From Papaver somniferum (taxonomy: Eukaryota; Streptophyta; Magnoliopsida; Ranunculales; Papaveraceae): 64,000 nt of DNA. Made by a program: the position numbers and the translations under genes. Location: the NCBI RefSeq assembly GCF_003573695.1, contig NC_039363.1, positions 127,951,302 through 128,015,301 of the forward strand. Reading direction: 5' to 3'. The notes under the pieces are model-generated. The model did no database searches. It saw only the letters and a program-made list of their open reading frames with translations, and had not been told where the DNA came from. This document shows, piece by piece, positions 22,886 to 34,205 of the stretch (positions are counted from its first letter, which is position 1; each line of letters starts with the position of its first letter).

Positions 22886-25008
22886 TCCCACAGAAATACC
22901 TATGAGTTTTGTTCCGTCTTTTGATAAATGAAGGTGAACATGAACCAATTGATATACCAGACTTATATTCCCGAAGAAAAGCCTAGTAATATCAATCACC
23001 TCACGATAATCTTAATTGTATGGTAGCGAGACAAACGATGAGACGAAGAAGTTTGTTACTACTTTTTACCTTGCCTGTCGGAGATTAAATCTCGAGCAAG
23101 TCTTAGAGAAGATAGTAATCAATCACGATATAAAATAGCAAAATCAGAACATGCAACTACAGAGAAAATAGTTGGGTCTTGCTTCACAATCCCAATGAAG
23201 TTTTCAAGTCGTTAACCTACAGGGTTTTGGAGAAAACCCAAGGTTAAAGGAGAATCGACTCTTGTCGCAACTAGTATCACACATGAGGTTTGGGGATTAG
23301 GTTTCCTAGTTGCTAGAGTTCTCCTTTATAAATATTTCAAATCAGGGTTTGAAATCAATGTTACCTTGGTAACAAAGCATTCAATATTCACCGTTAGATG
23401 AAAAACTGATTTGACTCAAGCTAATATCTTTCAACGGTTAGATCAAACTTAGCTTGTTACACACAAATGAAAACTGACTTTATTTAGATATGGGTAACCG
23501 TACCTAAACGTGTACACCTTGTTGGATCAACAATAGTTAACCGAAGTTAGCCATCTGAACACTTTCATATCAACCATATTCATCTTAACCATAACTAGTT
23601 CAAATGACTCAAATAAAACTAGTTCTAGAGTTGTTTAATTGTTTATATTCTCATAAAAGTATACAAGACACGGTTGAAGAAAAATCGATTTTGATTCAAT
23701 TGAATCAATTTATGAACATTATAACCATGATTTTCAAAAGATTGCATTCCTTATTATATAAATGTATTAGTTCATGAAAAACCGATTTTAGAACTTAACT
23801 TACTCAAGTATGCATACGAGTACGCATACCTAAGTAGCCGGACTAAGTTTGGGTTTTCCAGTATGCGAACGGGTATGTATACCATTAAATATAAACCAAA
23901 CTCAGCAGAAAATTCCGGAACTTGAACTTACGCCAGTACGCATACCAGTATGCATACTATAGTTTCCGGACTTTCATTAACCATCTAGGACGCGTACGGG
24001 TATGCATACTATGGTTCCCAGACTTGGATTACACATATGGAAATACGCATACTGTGCTCATAATCCAATCATGGTTAAGTATTCTAAACTCTTATTTAAA
24101 TCATCGAAACATTCTTGGAAGATGACAATAGCTGTCTCACACAAACTATTAGCTTCAAAGCAATTTTCAAGTGATCGAATGATCAATACGAAACATTCCG
24201 AGTCTACATCAAATGACTGTCTCACACAAATCATGTAAGATGTTACCAGGTGATTTTCACATGATCATCTTTTGACTTTCGTTAAGAATATAATATGAAC
24301 TTGGTTAAAGCGAAAGCTTACCAACACATATTTCGAGAAATATGTAAGCGAGTTAAACTCAGCTCGAAATATCAAATGTGCATAATTGAAATCTATATAG
24401 CTATACGACTTTTTTCTCAAATAGGAGATAGAGTAAATATACTTTTGAGTGACATATGAGTTCAAGTCTTCACATACCTTTTGTTGATGAAGTTCCACAA
24501 GCTCCCCTTAGTAATTCTTCGTATTCAATCGATGAACGCCGTGAAGTCTAAGCTCAACTATACTTTCTATCCTAATCTGAGACTTAGCTATAAGTAGACT
24601 AGAAATTAAGACTTATAGTTTTAGAAACTAAACTTGACAAACAAGCTTGAGATAGCAACGCTTGCGATTTCGACCGAGCAATGCTCTAAAAATCTCCTCC
24701 TTTGTCAGTTTTAGTGACAAAACTGTCAATACATATGGATTACAAAATAAATAAAATATGTAGCTTCTCATCCAAATGCTTGATCTCCCTGGTTCTTCAA
24801 CATTACTCAAAATCTTCGTCACTTCCAAGTACTCCAATGATTCTGAACGTGTTCAACTCAGCATCATAGTTGTTGAAGATCCTTAGCCATAACAATGAGA
24901 AAACAGTAGCTCTCAATCATTGTTATACAGTTTTATAGTATTATTACATAGCATCAAAGTTCAATTGTACCACAAATTTGACAACATTACTATGGTGATA
25001 TGTATCAC
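22886..25008 (-). mobile_element. Copia 3' LTR on the minus strand
   Basis: Read on the minus strand it starts TGATACATATCACC at 25008 after a polypurine tract and runs to about 22886, where it is cut. Minus-strand landmarks are a TATA-like ATTTATAAAGGAG near 23330 and TATTTCTGTGGGAGACAGAT near 22890, seen in many plant copia LTRs. It holds several copies of the palindrome GTATGCATAC. No coding region is supported. Confidence 0.7.
23805..24055. repeat. Dispersed GTATGCATAC palindromes in copia LTR
   Basis: Words of the form GTATGCATAC or GTACGCATAC occur around 23811, 23826, 23936, 23947, 24000 and 24043, often in pairs about 10-15 bp apart with CCGGACT nearby. The palindromic core reads the same on both strands. 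They lie upstream of the LTR TATA box on the minus strand and could be enhancer repeats; that is inference. Confidence 0.55.
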
Positions 25009-25019
25009 TCCCCTTTAGT
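25009..25019 (-). promoter_or_regulatory. Polypurine tract of minus-strand copia element
   Basis: On the minus strand CTAAAGGGGAG directly precedes the LTR start TGATACATATC. A second run, TAAGGGGGAGTGG, lies about 40 bp further upstream and may be an auxiliary tract. Confidence 0.7.
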
Positions 25020-25602
25020 CAATAATTTATCTCACATGAAAACCACTCCCCCTTACATAATGATCCGTAAACCATATGTATTTGTAGTGTGAACTACTCA
25101 TTAATTCTCTCTCTTTTTGTCAATATAATTGGCAAAGGTACGAAAACTAGTGGGATCCTAATGAAATTTTCATAGAGACACTTCATGACTAAAATAGAAC
25201 ATATCAACTTTGTTTGGATGCAATCATATAATCGAAACTAAATGCATTCATCAAGGAGTTTATAAAGATACAAGATAACTCCTAAAATATTCCACAGCCG
25301 CACTCCCCACAAAGATTTGGTAATTAAGCACAAGTTCAATTAAGAACTCTCTCCCATAAAATGTCATTCATGAGAGAACAACAAGAGCGACCATACTTTC
25401 ACAAGAAAATAAAGATTTATTTGGACATTAAAAAATCACATGAAACATGAATTTTTCCAAAATACTCAATTAAATTAACCACAAGTTACCCGTGATTAAT
25501 TTAACCAGAAAAGCTCAATATAAGAGAACTTATAGAGCCACACAGTACTTACACAAGAAGTGGATCAGGGAAAGATCAATACTGCGGAATATTCAAATAT
25601 TC

Positions 25603-25790
25603 ATTCTATTGTTCATCAATATTTGCATAGAGACATGTAATAGACTTAATCTTTGTAAACAAAAGTTCATCCTATCTTCCATCAATATTTGCATAATGAC
25701 ATAATAGGCTTAACTTTTGTTGTCAAAAGTTCATTCTATCTTTTATCAATATTTGCATAAAGACATATAATAGACTTAACTTTTGAGCAT
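25603..25790 (+). repeat. Three-copy 63-bp tandem repeat
   Basis: Units begin near 25603, 25666 and 25730 with TTCAT.CTAT and contain CATCAATATTTGCATA and AATAGACTTAA. They are about 85% alike by eye and lie in the copia 3' internal region. Confidence 0.8.
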
Positions 25791-26075
25791 ATATGGGACA
25801 ATCATAGTTCACGGACGCAAACACACATATCTCATAACAAGTTGCAATATATAAAACCATAAAGATTAATACTGCAAAATCATCTTCCAAATAAACTTTA
25901 TAATTTAAATAAATAAATCTAAAAACATTGCAAGATGAAAATCGTTGGTAATAGCTATGTGTACTCACAATAATTTTTATTCCAAACCCTAGTTATCCTT
26001 CTTAAAATACAAGAATAAATTCTCATAAGAAGTTTCCTAGACAAAACCTAAGCAAGCAACAACGCTGAAATCATT

Positions 26076-26405
26076 TCACTTACTTTGAAGACTCTTCTCA
26101 TATTCCCTATAATCATCAAGCTCGTCTTCGAATAGATCAATCATGGATTCAAGATTGTTCATCTTATCCTCAAGTATTTTGGTTGAAGATTCAAGTTCAC
26201 TCTTCAGAGCACGTACTTGTTCCAAGACAAGATTCATGGTTAACGAGAGTTTATCAAAAAGAAAAACAATGGGATTTCCATCATAGGATGAATCACGTTT
26301 ATCTAGACATATCTCATTATCAGAAGAACCAAAATGAACTTTCTTAGAGGGAAAGAGAACAATCCATATATCATCTTCCTTACTTGACAGACTGGAAGAG
26401 AACAT
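26076..26405 (-). CDS. Small coiled-coil ORF in copia remnant, unknown
   Basis: I do not recognise this 109-residue frame. The C-terminal half (LVLEQVRALKSELESSTKIL through KMNNLESMIDLFEDELDDY) has the heptad-like spacing of a coiled coil and is acidic. Some copia lineages carry a coiled-coil or env-like region after pol, and this sits in that position on the element's own strand. It may be the tail of a longer broken protein. The N-terminal part has no signal peptide or membrane segment. Confidence 0.35.
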   Translation of the reverse strand: MFSSSLSSKEDDIWIVLFPSKKVHFGSSDNEICLDKRDSSYDGNPIVFLFDKLSLTMNLVLEQVRALKSELESSTKILEDKMNNLESMIDLFEDELDDYREYEKSLQSK

Positions 26406-27159
26406 GATTGAGAAGGTAAATAAAATGCTTGCTTAAGGGAAAGAAATCTTCTATTTAAAAGGAAGAAGATATGGGATTATTGATGGCGGTTTTTAGTTCA
26501 AGGCTAAAATTGTAAAACCAGTATTTAATGCACTGTCATCCTGCAAGGGGTAAAGCCATTTGAAAAGTAACGAGTGCAGAAACCTCCTCGCTCATTGAGC
26601 AATTCAATGTATATGAAACTCACTCAGAATGGTGCGCGTAGTAGCAACCTCAAATATTCTATTATTTTCTATTTTATACCAGCATTATTAATTAATGCAT
26701 GATTTTCCTAGTATTTTCCGTGCTATGTTCTCAGCCGAACTCTCATCATTGACATGACATGACTATTAAGTGTTCACTCTCAACAGAGTAGCATGAATCT
26801 CCCGAAGTGTCAGTATTGAGATCTACATGAAAATACCCACACAGGCTACGTCACTCTCTGACAAATAGAATCTCGTATCGACGTACTTTTAATTAAAGAC
26901 AGCTCGATCGAACATGTTTAAATTCCTTAACGGAAATCTAGACTATCCATATCAGTCTCAAAATGATCACGGGCACAAAATTTGGTCGCGCAATTCAATA
27001 ATCCTAGACATGCCCTGAAGGAAATAGGCAACCATCATGATGACCGTCGGTGGGCCCATTAATAACCCGACCGGTCGGACTTCACCTAACTTACCTCAAC
27101 GTCATTGAACACCAAACCCAAGTGTGGGTGGTTGCGCTGTTGAGGGAGAGCTCGAACGA

Positions 27160-27960
27160 GCTAGACTGTCCAGAATGGTCTCAGAAGCATCACGATTGTC
27201 CAACTTCGCCAGCCTAGTTGGACGACTTAGATCTTCCGACAAACGATTAAAGAAGTGTCGGCATGATCAGTGGTGGCCCAATTTTCCCCTTGTACAATTT
27301 ACTTGCCTATAGGGTGCTCAACCGTTTTCCCAAACTCGAGTATACATGTTGCATTGGAAACCCTAATTTGGGTCACGGCAGTTTACAACTGTCGCAAATC
27401 GATCGTGTCCGTCCAACTTCGCCAGCCTAAGTATACGTCTTAGATCGCGTTTCACACGGTCGAGGGAGTGCACACGAGTTCACCACCGGCCCAATTTTAT
27501 CCTCACTTGATCGACTTGCCCAAGGGAAGTGAATGACATGCCAAAACGTTTGATCGAACTAGGGTAGATGCAGCTGTCTCAAAACCCTAATTGGGGTTTA
27601 AGGCAACACACTTCTGTCGCAAATTGATCACAACCATCCGTCTTCGCCAACCTAAATGGGAGGTATAGATCTAGATTCAAGCGTTCCCGAAGGTGTTAAT
27701 ATAACCAACGTCGACCCACCTTTACACGTGACCGACCGGCCTATGCAAACCAGGGCTCAATGCATCGAAACGCACGCCCAAAGAGGGTTGGGCCACACGG
27801 ATTTCAAACGCTGAATTGCATCAACGACAATATGCAACTGACGTAAATCATCTCGTCCATCCAACTTAGCCAGCCCAGTTGGACGATGTAGATTTATTTC
27901 CAGCAAACCAACAAACCAGCATGGCAATCACCGGACATCTCTCTTTCACGGGGAGCGATC
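27160..27960 (+). repeat. About 230-bp tandem array in family C LTR
   Basis: Four diverged units with landmarks GTCGCAAAT.GATC, CGTCCAACTTCGCCAGCC and GTTTGATCGAAC, starting near 27190, 27394, 27619 and 27843. The unit is GC-rich and unlike the unit of family D in sequence, though the period and position in the LTR are similar. The small plus-strand ORFs at 27124 and 33296 are the same LTR segment. Confidence 0.75.
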
Positions 27961-28245
27961 GACCAAGTGATGGCTCGCCCGTGCGGCCTTCAAACGATCA
28001 CCCGAAGATGACCGGTCATGCTACCTTTTTTAAGACGCCCAATCCGCGAATCATTTAATCAAGCTTTAAAACAACGATGCATCATGCACATCGATTATTT
28101 TGAGCTTCTTGCTTAAAAGCGATGCTTCACATGCATCGAATACATATGATATTTTATAAATATCGGCTTCATAAATAACTTGGTTATTTAACCTAACAGC
28201 ATCATATGCTATTCTTTGCGGCAAATCCCACGACTTGACCCATTC

Positions 28246-28335
28246 ACTCGAGACATCAAACATGTCACAAACTGGGGGATACTTATTGGGGTATTGGTCT
28301 GGCGGTTTACAGCGTGCGGCGTGCAACGCGCCCAT
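28246..28335 (+). promoter_or_regulatory. Conserved LTR box (family C)
   Basis: GAGACATCAAACATGTCACA, ACTGGGGGATA, GGTCTGGCGGTTTACAGC: the same block as in families B and D, 249 bp before TATAAATAG at 28495-28503. Sequences on either side are much less alike between families. Confidence 0.6.
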
Positions 28336-28494
28336 TATGAGAATGTGTCTGGAAAAGATGGACGGATGACAACGATGAGAGTAGTGGACGAAGATGTGAC
28401 CACGTGATGATCACCACTTCTTACACAGCCCCACTACTCCACTACTTAACCTCCTCCACTTCCTATGAGATCAGGGTTGCGCTAAATTGACTTG

Positions 28495-28503
28495 TATAAA
28501 TAG
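28495..28503 (+). promoter_or_regulatory. TATA box of family C LTR
   Basis: TATAAATAG in the context GACTTGTATAAATAG, shared with family D at matching positions. Confidence 0.75.
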
Positions 28504-28877
28504 TTTTCAACCTATTTCGACGACAACACAAGTGTTGTTAACACAGTTCCCATAAAACACCCAGAACTGATATCTTACATTATGCAAGCCAGATCCACAT
28601 TCTGATACAAGTCGTAAATAGCCACACCTTCAAAATTCAATATTTTTGATCTCAACACCTTATTCGCTTCCCTCCCTAAGATCAACCCGTCTCCTTCACT
28701 TTGTGACCGAAGCAAGTCCGGAACGACCGTTTCTTGGTTTAGGCCGGAATTGTACAGATTGATCTCTCGAATCTAAAGTACTCCCGTGCAGTGCATTTGT
28801 TTAGGGTTTAGATTCGTTTCTCATCAAACACACCCATATTTACCAAAAATAGCAGAATCAGTTTTTATCCATAAACA

Positions 28878-28896
28878 ATTGGCGACCACAGAGGGA
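28878..28896 (+). promoter_or_regulatory. Primer binding site, family C
   Basis: ATTGGCGACCACAGAGGGA follows the LTR end directly. The TGGCGACCAC core also follows the B LTRs and, on the minus strand, the A LTR (TTTGGCGACCATACC). It resembles the arginine-tRNA type sites of the Tat/Ogre branch; the exact tRNA is not certain. Confidence 0.65.
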
Positions 28897-29083
28897 AATT
28901 GATCTCTGGGTTGCAAAATCAGTTTCTCAATATTCATTCCAGTTTTCTCAATTTCGGAAGGGTAGATATTAGATCATATTCAATCATTAAATTCAATTTA
29001 GGTTCAACAACTAATTTCAATTCCGGTGTTCCATTCGCCAAGAAGCTTCACAAAAATGATTTTTCAAGCAATGCCTCAGATAG

Positions 29084-30480
29084 ATGAGCACTAGTAAACC
29101 TCTCAGATGAAAGGACCAGAAAGCCGCGTGGATACACAAGACGCGACTACTACTTAGAATAATGCAGAGGCTTATCTCGAGATCCAGATGGAGCAACCTC
29201 CTTTTCTACAATACCACAAGTTTTGTATGGAGCAAGCCAGAAATTCCTCAAAGGGTCCAGATCCAGAAAGACGAAGTGAAGGTTCACGTATCCGTTGTTC
29301 CAGTATGGAGATAGTTAACAACAAATTGAACACCAGTGGAGTCCTAGGGAGACACCTGCAAAGGTCACAAAAGAAAAGGTCTATCTCTATTCCACCACTT
29401 CTACCAAATTAAGGTTAGGAGTATCCGCTATCACTTCATCAACAAAACCTGTAGATCCAGAACATGGGCGTAATTCCGAGAATTCGTACATTTACAATTA
29501 CAAGGGAGGCTTGACACATCTCCAAATCATCATAAAGGGTTCCCCTATTATGTAAACCCGGACGAGAGCGAGCCCGGGACGTCTTCAGAGCTACTAGAGC
29601 CGATACCTCAAGAGAGCATCCTCAAGAAGATAATGATGCCTGCATCATCGAGAAAGAATCCACAACCGAGATAACCTCGCGCAGAGGAGATTTGAGAAAT
29701 TGCTGCACCAAAAGGACTTGCGTTTCCCATATTTCCTTTGCCTAGGGAAACGAGTAATGATGAAGAAGATATATTTTTTTGTGTCTGGGAGATCACTCCA
29801 TCAGACCCAGGAAGAACGTTTCAGTGAAACAACGAATATCCAAATGATTATGTCAAGAGGTTCAGAATTCAGGCACTGGATTGTCATGATCCAAATATGA
29901 CTGAACAACAATTGGTGGAATTATGCATTAATAGGATGGTACCTGTGTATCGTGTTATCCTGGAGAATCCGTGCGTTCAGGCATCCCCTGAACTTTGTGA
30001 AGCTGCTAAACGATCAGCGACAACAGCACCTGCCCTGCTAGAAAGAACCAGGCCTGCCAGGAGTGAAGAGCCTCATGATATTCGTGGAAGCATACATCTC
30101 ACCAACAGGCAATACAACCTTCATCCTTCTGTAAGCAGTTTCACTGAAGCAGCAAGAGGAAAATCACCGAGATACAACATCCTGCGCGTCCAAAACCGCC
30201 AACTCCAACTCTAGTACCACATGCACGACTGTCACGATGGTAAAAAAATGTCCAAGATATATCATATATGGCTCGACGGCAACAACGTCAGTGAGAGGTG
30301 TTTTCAGAATCTCGTCTCCCGTAGAAGAAGTGGTTGCATTCCCGAAGGAGGTTGCACTCAGGACTTGAGAGGTACATACAGACTCTCCATCTCAAGAGCT
30401 TCATCATATTTGCATAACCTGTTAGTTAAGTCATTCGCATGAGGGAACTTTCCTACTCCCCAAAGACACGATCCAAAAGA
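29084..30480 (+). pseudogene. Family C gag (decayed)
   Basis: The clearest part (29850-30200) reads YVKRFRIQALDCHDPNMTEQ, LCINRMVPVYRVILENP, ELCEAAKRSATTAPALLERT and NRQYNLHPS, matching family B gag at 39180-39450 nearly word for word. The upstream part, from an ATG at 29084, is broken by many frame changes; an LPRETSNDEED stretch is near 29740. It is a Tat-type gag without any intact frame. Confidence 0.75.
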
Positions 30481-31207
30481 TGATAAAGGCAAAGGAGTGT
30501 GGATGGAGACTGCTCAGCACTACCTATCTAAAAGATGCTAAATTTAGAGAGACGCAAGAACACAATTATTATGATTCCAAGATGTCCAAAGACGAAGACA
30601 TACCCAAGAGAGCAGACGTATTTTCAAATACCAGGGATTTTCCTGGACGTCTATGAAACGCAACGCAGACGTACAGACGGCCTCATGAACCCAAAGTGAC
30701 AACATATATCAATTCGAAGGCTTAGTGGATACTCGTGGGCAGGGGACTGTCTCCCTATTTTTCATTCCATGAGGCAACATCAAGGAAGCTATCGGCTCCA
30801 TCATTAGCTTTTCTATCTAATAATGAAATAATATCTACTGCTAAATGAAGACTGCCAAGTTCGTGCCCGTAGATATCACGCGTCTCCCTGCCAGTCTCTT
30901 CTGATCACAGCTGCTGTCAAGAACCGTTGTTGCTTGTTTGTTGATACCAAACCGAGCTTCACCATAGCGACAACCACTACAGGCAGAGGTAATCTGAACT
31001 TCTGCATATTTTATTTCCCATGGAGAAGTTATAGAGTCACGGAGGCGAGATGGCGATATCTTTATTATGGTAAACCTACCGACCATACAAGATAGAACCA
31101 TATAAATCACGCTTGGGGACTGAGGCTCATCAAAAAATTCCTTCGCCGTCATTCAAGGACTTCTTCAACACAAGATAGATGGTCAATCAAGAAGCATGTA
31201 ATTCGTA

Positions 31208-31400
31208 AGGGAAAATCAAACTGAAGAAGAAGGCGCTTCAGCTCTATCTCCAGAAGAAGGCGCTTCAGCTCTCTCTCTCTCTCTCTCCCCAGAAGAAGCC
31301 GCTTTAACGCTCTCCAGGAGAAGAATCGGCTTCAACGCTCTCCAGAAGAAGCCGCTTCAACGCTCTCAACCTATCTCCAATATCTGCTTCAACGTTCTCC
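31208..31400 (+). repeat. Minisatellite with CT microsatellite (family C)
   Basis: Units of about 24-33 bp with AGAAGAAGCCGCTTCAACGC and TCTCC, including a pure CT run near 31270. Each unit has a short palindrome, GAAGC...GCTTC, so it can fold. Confidence 0.75.
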
Positions 31401-32213
31401 CCTGAAGCCGATTCGACACCTAAGCGAGCCACACAGACCAACCGCATGAGGTCTTCCATATCACCTAATCATAACTCAGTGACGCCTACCCAAGGCCTGC
31501 ACGAAGCTGCGCATCAACAACCACATCGCCGACAAAGTCAGATTCAGTGTTTCTAGATTTCCAATTTCCTTTGGGGGGTACATGGGCTGCAAAAAGTTTG
31601 GATACAGTACAGATCTATGAAGAGCGACTCCCGCCCATTGATCAACAAATGACGAATCCAAAAGATTTCCGCCTTTATCAATTCGTCAACCACCTTACCG
31701 GCAAATACAGTGGAAGTACATCTTTCAAGAGAAAATAAGCTCGGGATAATTACACCTGGGGACTGCCAGCACAGGATGCCTTCACGTCCCTCAACCGGTT
31801 TATTTCTAATATCAGCATCATCACTGTTGAAGCTTTACGAGCCGCAGAAATTTCTAAGATGAAGACGTACATGTGCATCAAAGACTCCAAAAGTACAAGT
31901 CAGAGATATTTTCACATATCCAGCCATGCCATCGAATATGAAGTGTGACTGGGGACTTCTCATCGCATCCCATTCCATACAACCATCCAAGATTTAGAAG
32001 ATGATTCAAAAGATGTCTCTTAGAACGAAGTCCTTGAAGATATCCCAAAAAGCAGCTTGCTTCAATATTGATTCGGTGGCGCAGTACTCAGTGACAAAAG
32101 CAACATGAATGAGGGATTATTATTCAATCAATCCCTGGCTCCAGCCGCATGAAACAAAGACTATTAAACATCAAAGAAGTGTCATCAACGCCAGAAAAAA
32201 GGGAGCCTTCATT

Positions 32214-32350
32214 AGGGTCCTCTCCAGAAGCTGCTTCAGCATCCTCTCCGGAAGTCGCTTCAACATCCTCTCGAGCCGCTTAAACACGCCTTCCGGAAGC
32301 TACATCAACGCTCTCTTTGGGAGCTGCTTCAACATATTTTTCAGAAATTG
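32214..32350 (+). repeat. Second minisatellite of family C
   Basis: About five degenerate units of CTCTCCGGAAG with CGCTTCAACATC, related to the array at 31208. They lie upstream of the 3' polypurine tract and make the frame at 32109-32561 appear open. Confidence 0.65.
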
Positions 32351-32642
32351 CTTCAGCAGCCTTTTAAGGATATTCTTCATGATAGGTCTTGTCCACATCA
32401 GAGTCGAGGATTATGACATCGTCATGAATAGTTTGAGATCCCAAAAAACCGTATGCCTAATCTACTTGGGGACAACTGACATCATGCTAGGGGAACGCTC
32501 ACCTGGACGCCTTTTGAACGTGACATGTTCCAAGGACAGGCCGACCCATCTTTCCTGGTAACATCTAACTTAATCTCGTAAGTTTTATCTTTATTTACCA
32601 CCATCTAGTGCTTACCCCGCAATAGTATACCTATTACGTGCT

Positions 32643-32657
32643 AAGCATGGGACTTAA
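32643..32657 (+). promoter_or_regulatory. Polypurine tract of family C (worn)
   Basis: AAGCATGGGACTTAA differs by one base from the AAGCAGGGGACTTAA tract of B and D and directly precedes the LTR start. Confidence 0.75.
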
Positions 32658-33578
32658 TGTTGATGGTGGTTTTTAGTTCAAGGCTAAAATTGTAAAACCA
32701 GTATTTAATGCGTTGTCATCCTGCAAAGGGTAAATCCGTTTGAAAAGTGACGAGTGAAAAAACCTCCTCGCTCATTGAGCAATTCAATGTATATGAACTC
32801 ACTCAGAATGGTGCGCGTAGTAGCAATCCCAAATATTCTGTGATTTCTATTTTATACCAGCATTATTAATTAATGCATGATTTGCCTAGTATTTCCGTGC
32901 TATGTTCTAAACAGAACTTTCATCATTGACATGACGATTAAGTGTTCACTCTCAGCAGAGTAGCATGAATCTCCCGAAGTTCCAGTATTGAGATATGCAT
33001 GAAAACACCCACACTGGCTACGTCATTCTCTGATAAAGAGAATCTCGTATCGTCGCACTTTTAATTGAAGACAGCTCGATCGAAAATGTTTAAATTCCTT
33101 AAGGGAAATCTAGACTGTCCACGTCAGTCTCAAAATGATCATGGCCACACAATTTGGTCGGGCAATTCAATAAGCCTAGCCAAGCCCTGGCGGAAATAGG
33201 AAACCATCATGATGACCGTCGGTGGGCCCATTAATACCCCTACCGTTCGTACTTCACCTAACTTACCTCAACGTCATTGAACACCAAACCCAAGTGTGGA
33301 TGGTTGCGCTGTTGAGGGAGAGCTCGAACGAGCTAGACCGTCCAGAACGGTCTCAGATGCATCACGACCGTCCAACTTCTCCAGCCTAGTTGGACGGCTT
33401 AGATATTCCTACAAACGATTAAAGAAGTTCCGGCATGATCATTGGCGGCCCAATTTTCCCCTTGGACAATCGACCTTCCTGCGGAAAGCCTATAGGGTGC
33501 TCAACCGTTTGCCCAAACTCGAGTAGACATGCTGCATTCGAAACCCTAATTTGGATCACGACAGTTTATAACTGTTGT
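32658..33578 (+). mobile_element. Family C 3' LTR, first part
   Basis: Starts TGTTGATGGTGGTTTTTAG and matches the first 900 bp of the LTR at 26478. It is interrupted at 33578 by element A; the rest resumes at 63755. The left flank of A is GTTGT and the right flank GTCGC. Confidence 0.88.
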
Positions 33579-33954
33579 TGTTAATACCGGAATTCTCGTA
33601 AGGTTCTACCCGTCCTAGTTATACCAAGATGACCTCACTTTTCTTAGAGTAATATGAGAGAGAGTCCCCCCCACCCCTTTCCATTGTACCTTGTCCTTTC
33701 TTATATAGACTTTCCAAAATCCCCTTCCTTTTATGACATCTTTCCATGTGTCCTAAACCTCTTTAATTACTGATAATGACATCCCTTCTCTAATATGACC
33801 TCCTTATTCCTTGCTAATTCATTCATTGTCCCTTCCACCTTATAGACACTTCCTTGGTAGACTTGGGCCTTAGTCCCCATGCTTCGTGCGTGGCTTTTCC
33901 CCTCTTTTGGGTACCCCAACCCAGTTAAGGGGAATTATTTTTTATGTATCAACA
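33579..33954 (-). mobile_element. Family A 3' LTR
   Basis: A 376-bp LTR, TGTTAATACCGG...GTATCAACA, nearly identical to the 369-bp copy at 63386-63754. Element A runs on the minus strand (primer site by the right copy), so this is the 3' LTR. The polypurine tract lies at 33955-33969. Confidence 0.92.
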
Positions 33955-33969
33955 TTAGTCCCCTGACTA
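33955..33969 (-). promoter_or_regulatory. Polypurine tract of element A
   Basis: The minus strand reads TAGTCAGGGGACTAA just before the LTR start TGTTGATACATAA. It resembles the AGGGGACTTAA tract of families B, C and D, which supports a common lineage. Confidence 0.75.
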
Positions 33970-34130
33970 TGAGGTTAATCGTTAGATAAACTTATAGTCA
34001 TTATCCATCTCTTCACCATCTTCACGTTAGTGGGCGACGTTATAACTTCCCTTTGCACAATTAATCCTTAACTTTTGTTTAATTATCGTGCCTACTTGTA
34101 TAATTTCCGCCTTTACGCCTCCAGGCTCCC

Positions 34131-34138
34131 TATAAATA
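34131..34138 (+). promoter_or_regulatory. TATA box of the antisense PMD gene in element A
   Basis: TATAAATA lies 75 bp before the ATG at 34206 and outside the LTR. The spacing allows a transcript start near 34162 and a leader of about 40 bases (CTCATTACCGCGCC before the ATG). It gives the antisense gene a promoter of its own, transcribing away from the 3' LTR. Confidence 0.6.
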
Positions 34139-34205
34139 TGAGTTCTGATTTACTTTCTCCTTTCACTTATTTTACCTCATCAGACATCACACTCATTACC
34201 GCGCC

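Larger units (their letters stand above)
25020..26477 (-). mobile_element. 3' internal region of minus-strand copia element
   Basis: About 1.4 kb of AT-rich sequence between the copia polypurine tract and the LTR of family C. It contains a three-copy repeat and one open frame (26076-26405, minus). No polymerase is recognisable. Family C inserted at 26478 and cuts it. Confidence 0.55.
26478..28877 (+). mobile_element. Family C 5' LTR
   Basis: A 2400-bp LTR that starts TATTGATGGCGG (worn TGTTGATGG) and ends CCATAAACA, followed by a primer site. Its first 900 bp match the LTR start at 32658 closely. It carries a roughly 230-bp tandem array, the conserved box (28246-28335), TATAAATAG at 28495 and a U5 part (TTGGTTTAGGCCGG, ACAGATTGATCTCTCGAA) shared with family B. 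Confidence 0.88.
30481..32640 (+). other. Family C internal region without polymerase
   Basis: About 2.2 kb between gag and the polypurine tract. The only protein-like part is 31640-31740 (TNPKDFRLYQFVNHLTGKYS), which matches the gag C-terminal NPRYFRFHRFVNHPTSRC of family B. Reverse transcriptase, RNase H and integrase are absent. Two CTTCAACGCTCTC minisatellites are listed separately. Small ORFs in either strand are unsupported. Confidence 0.55.
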
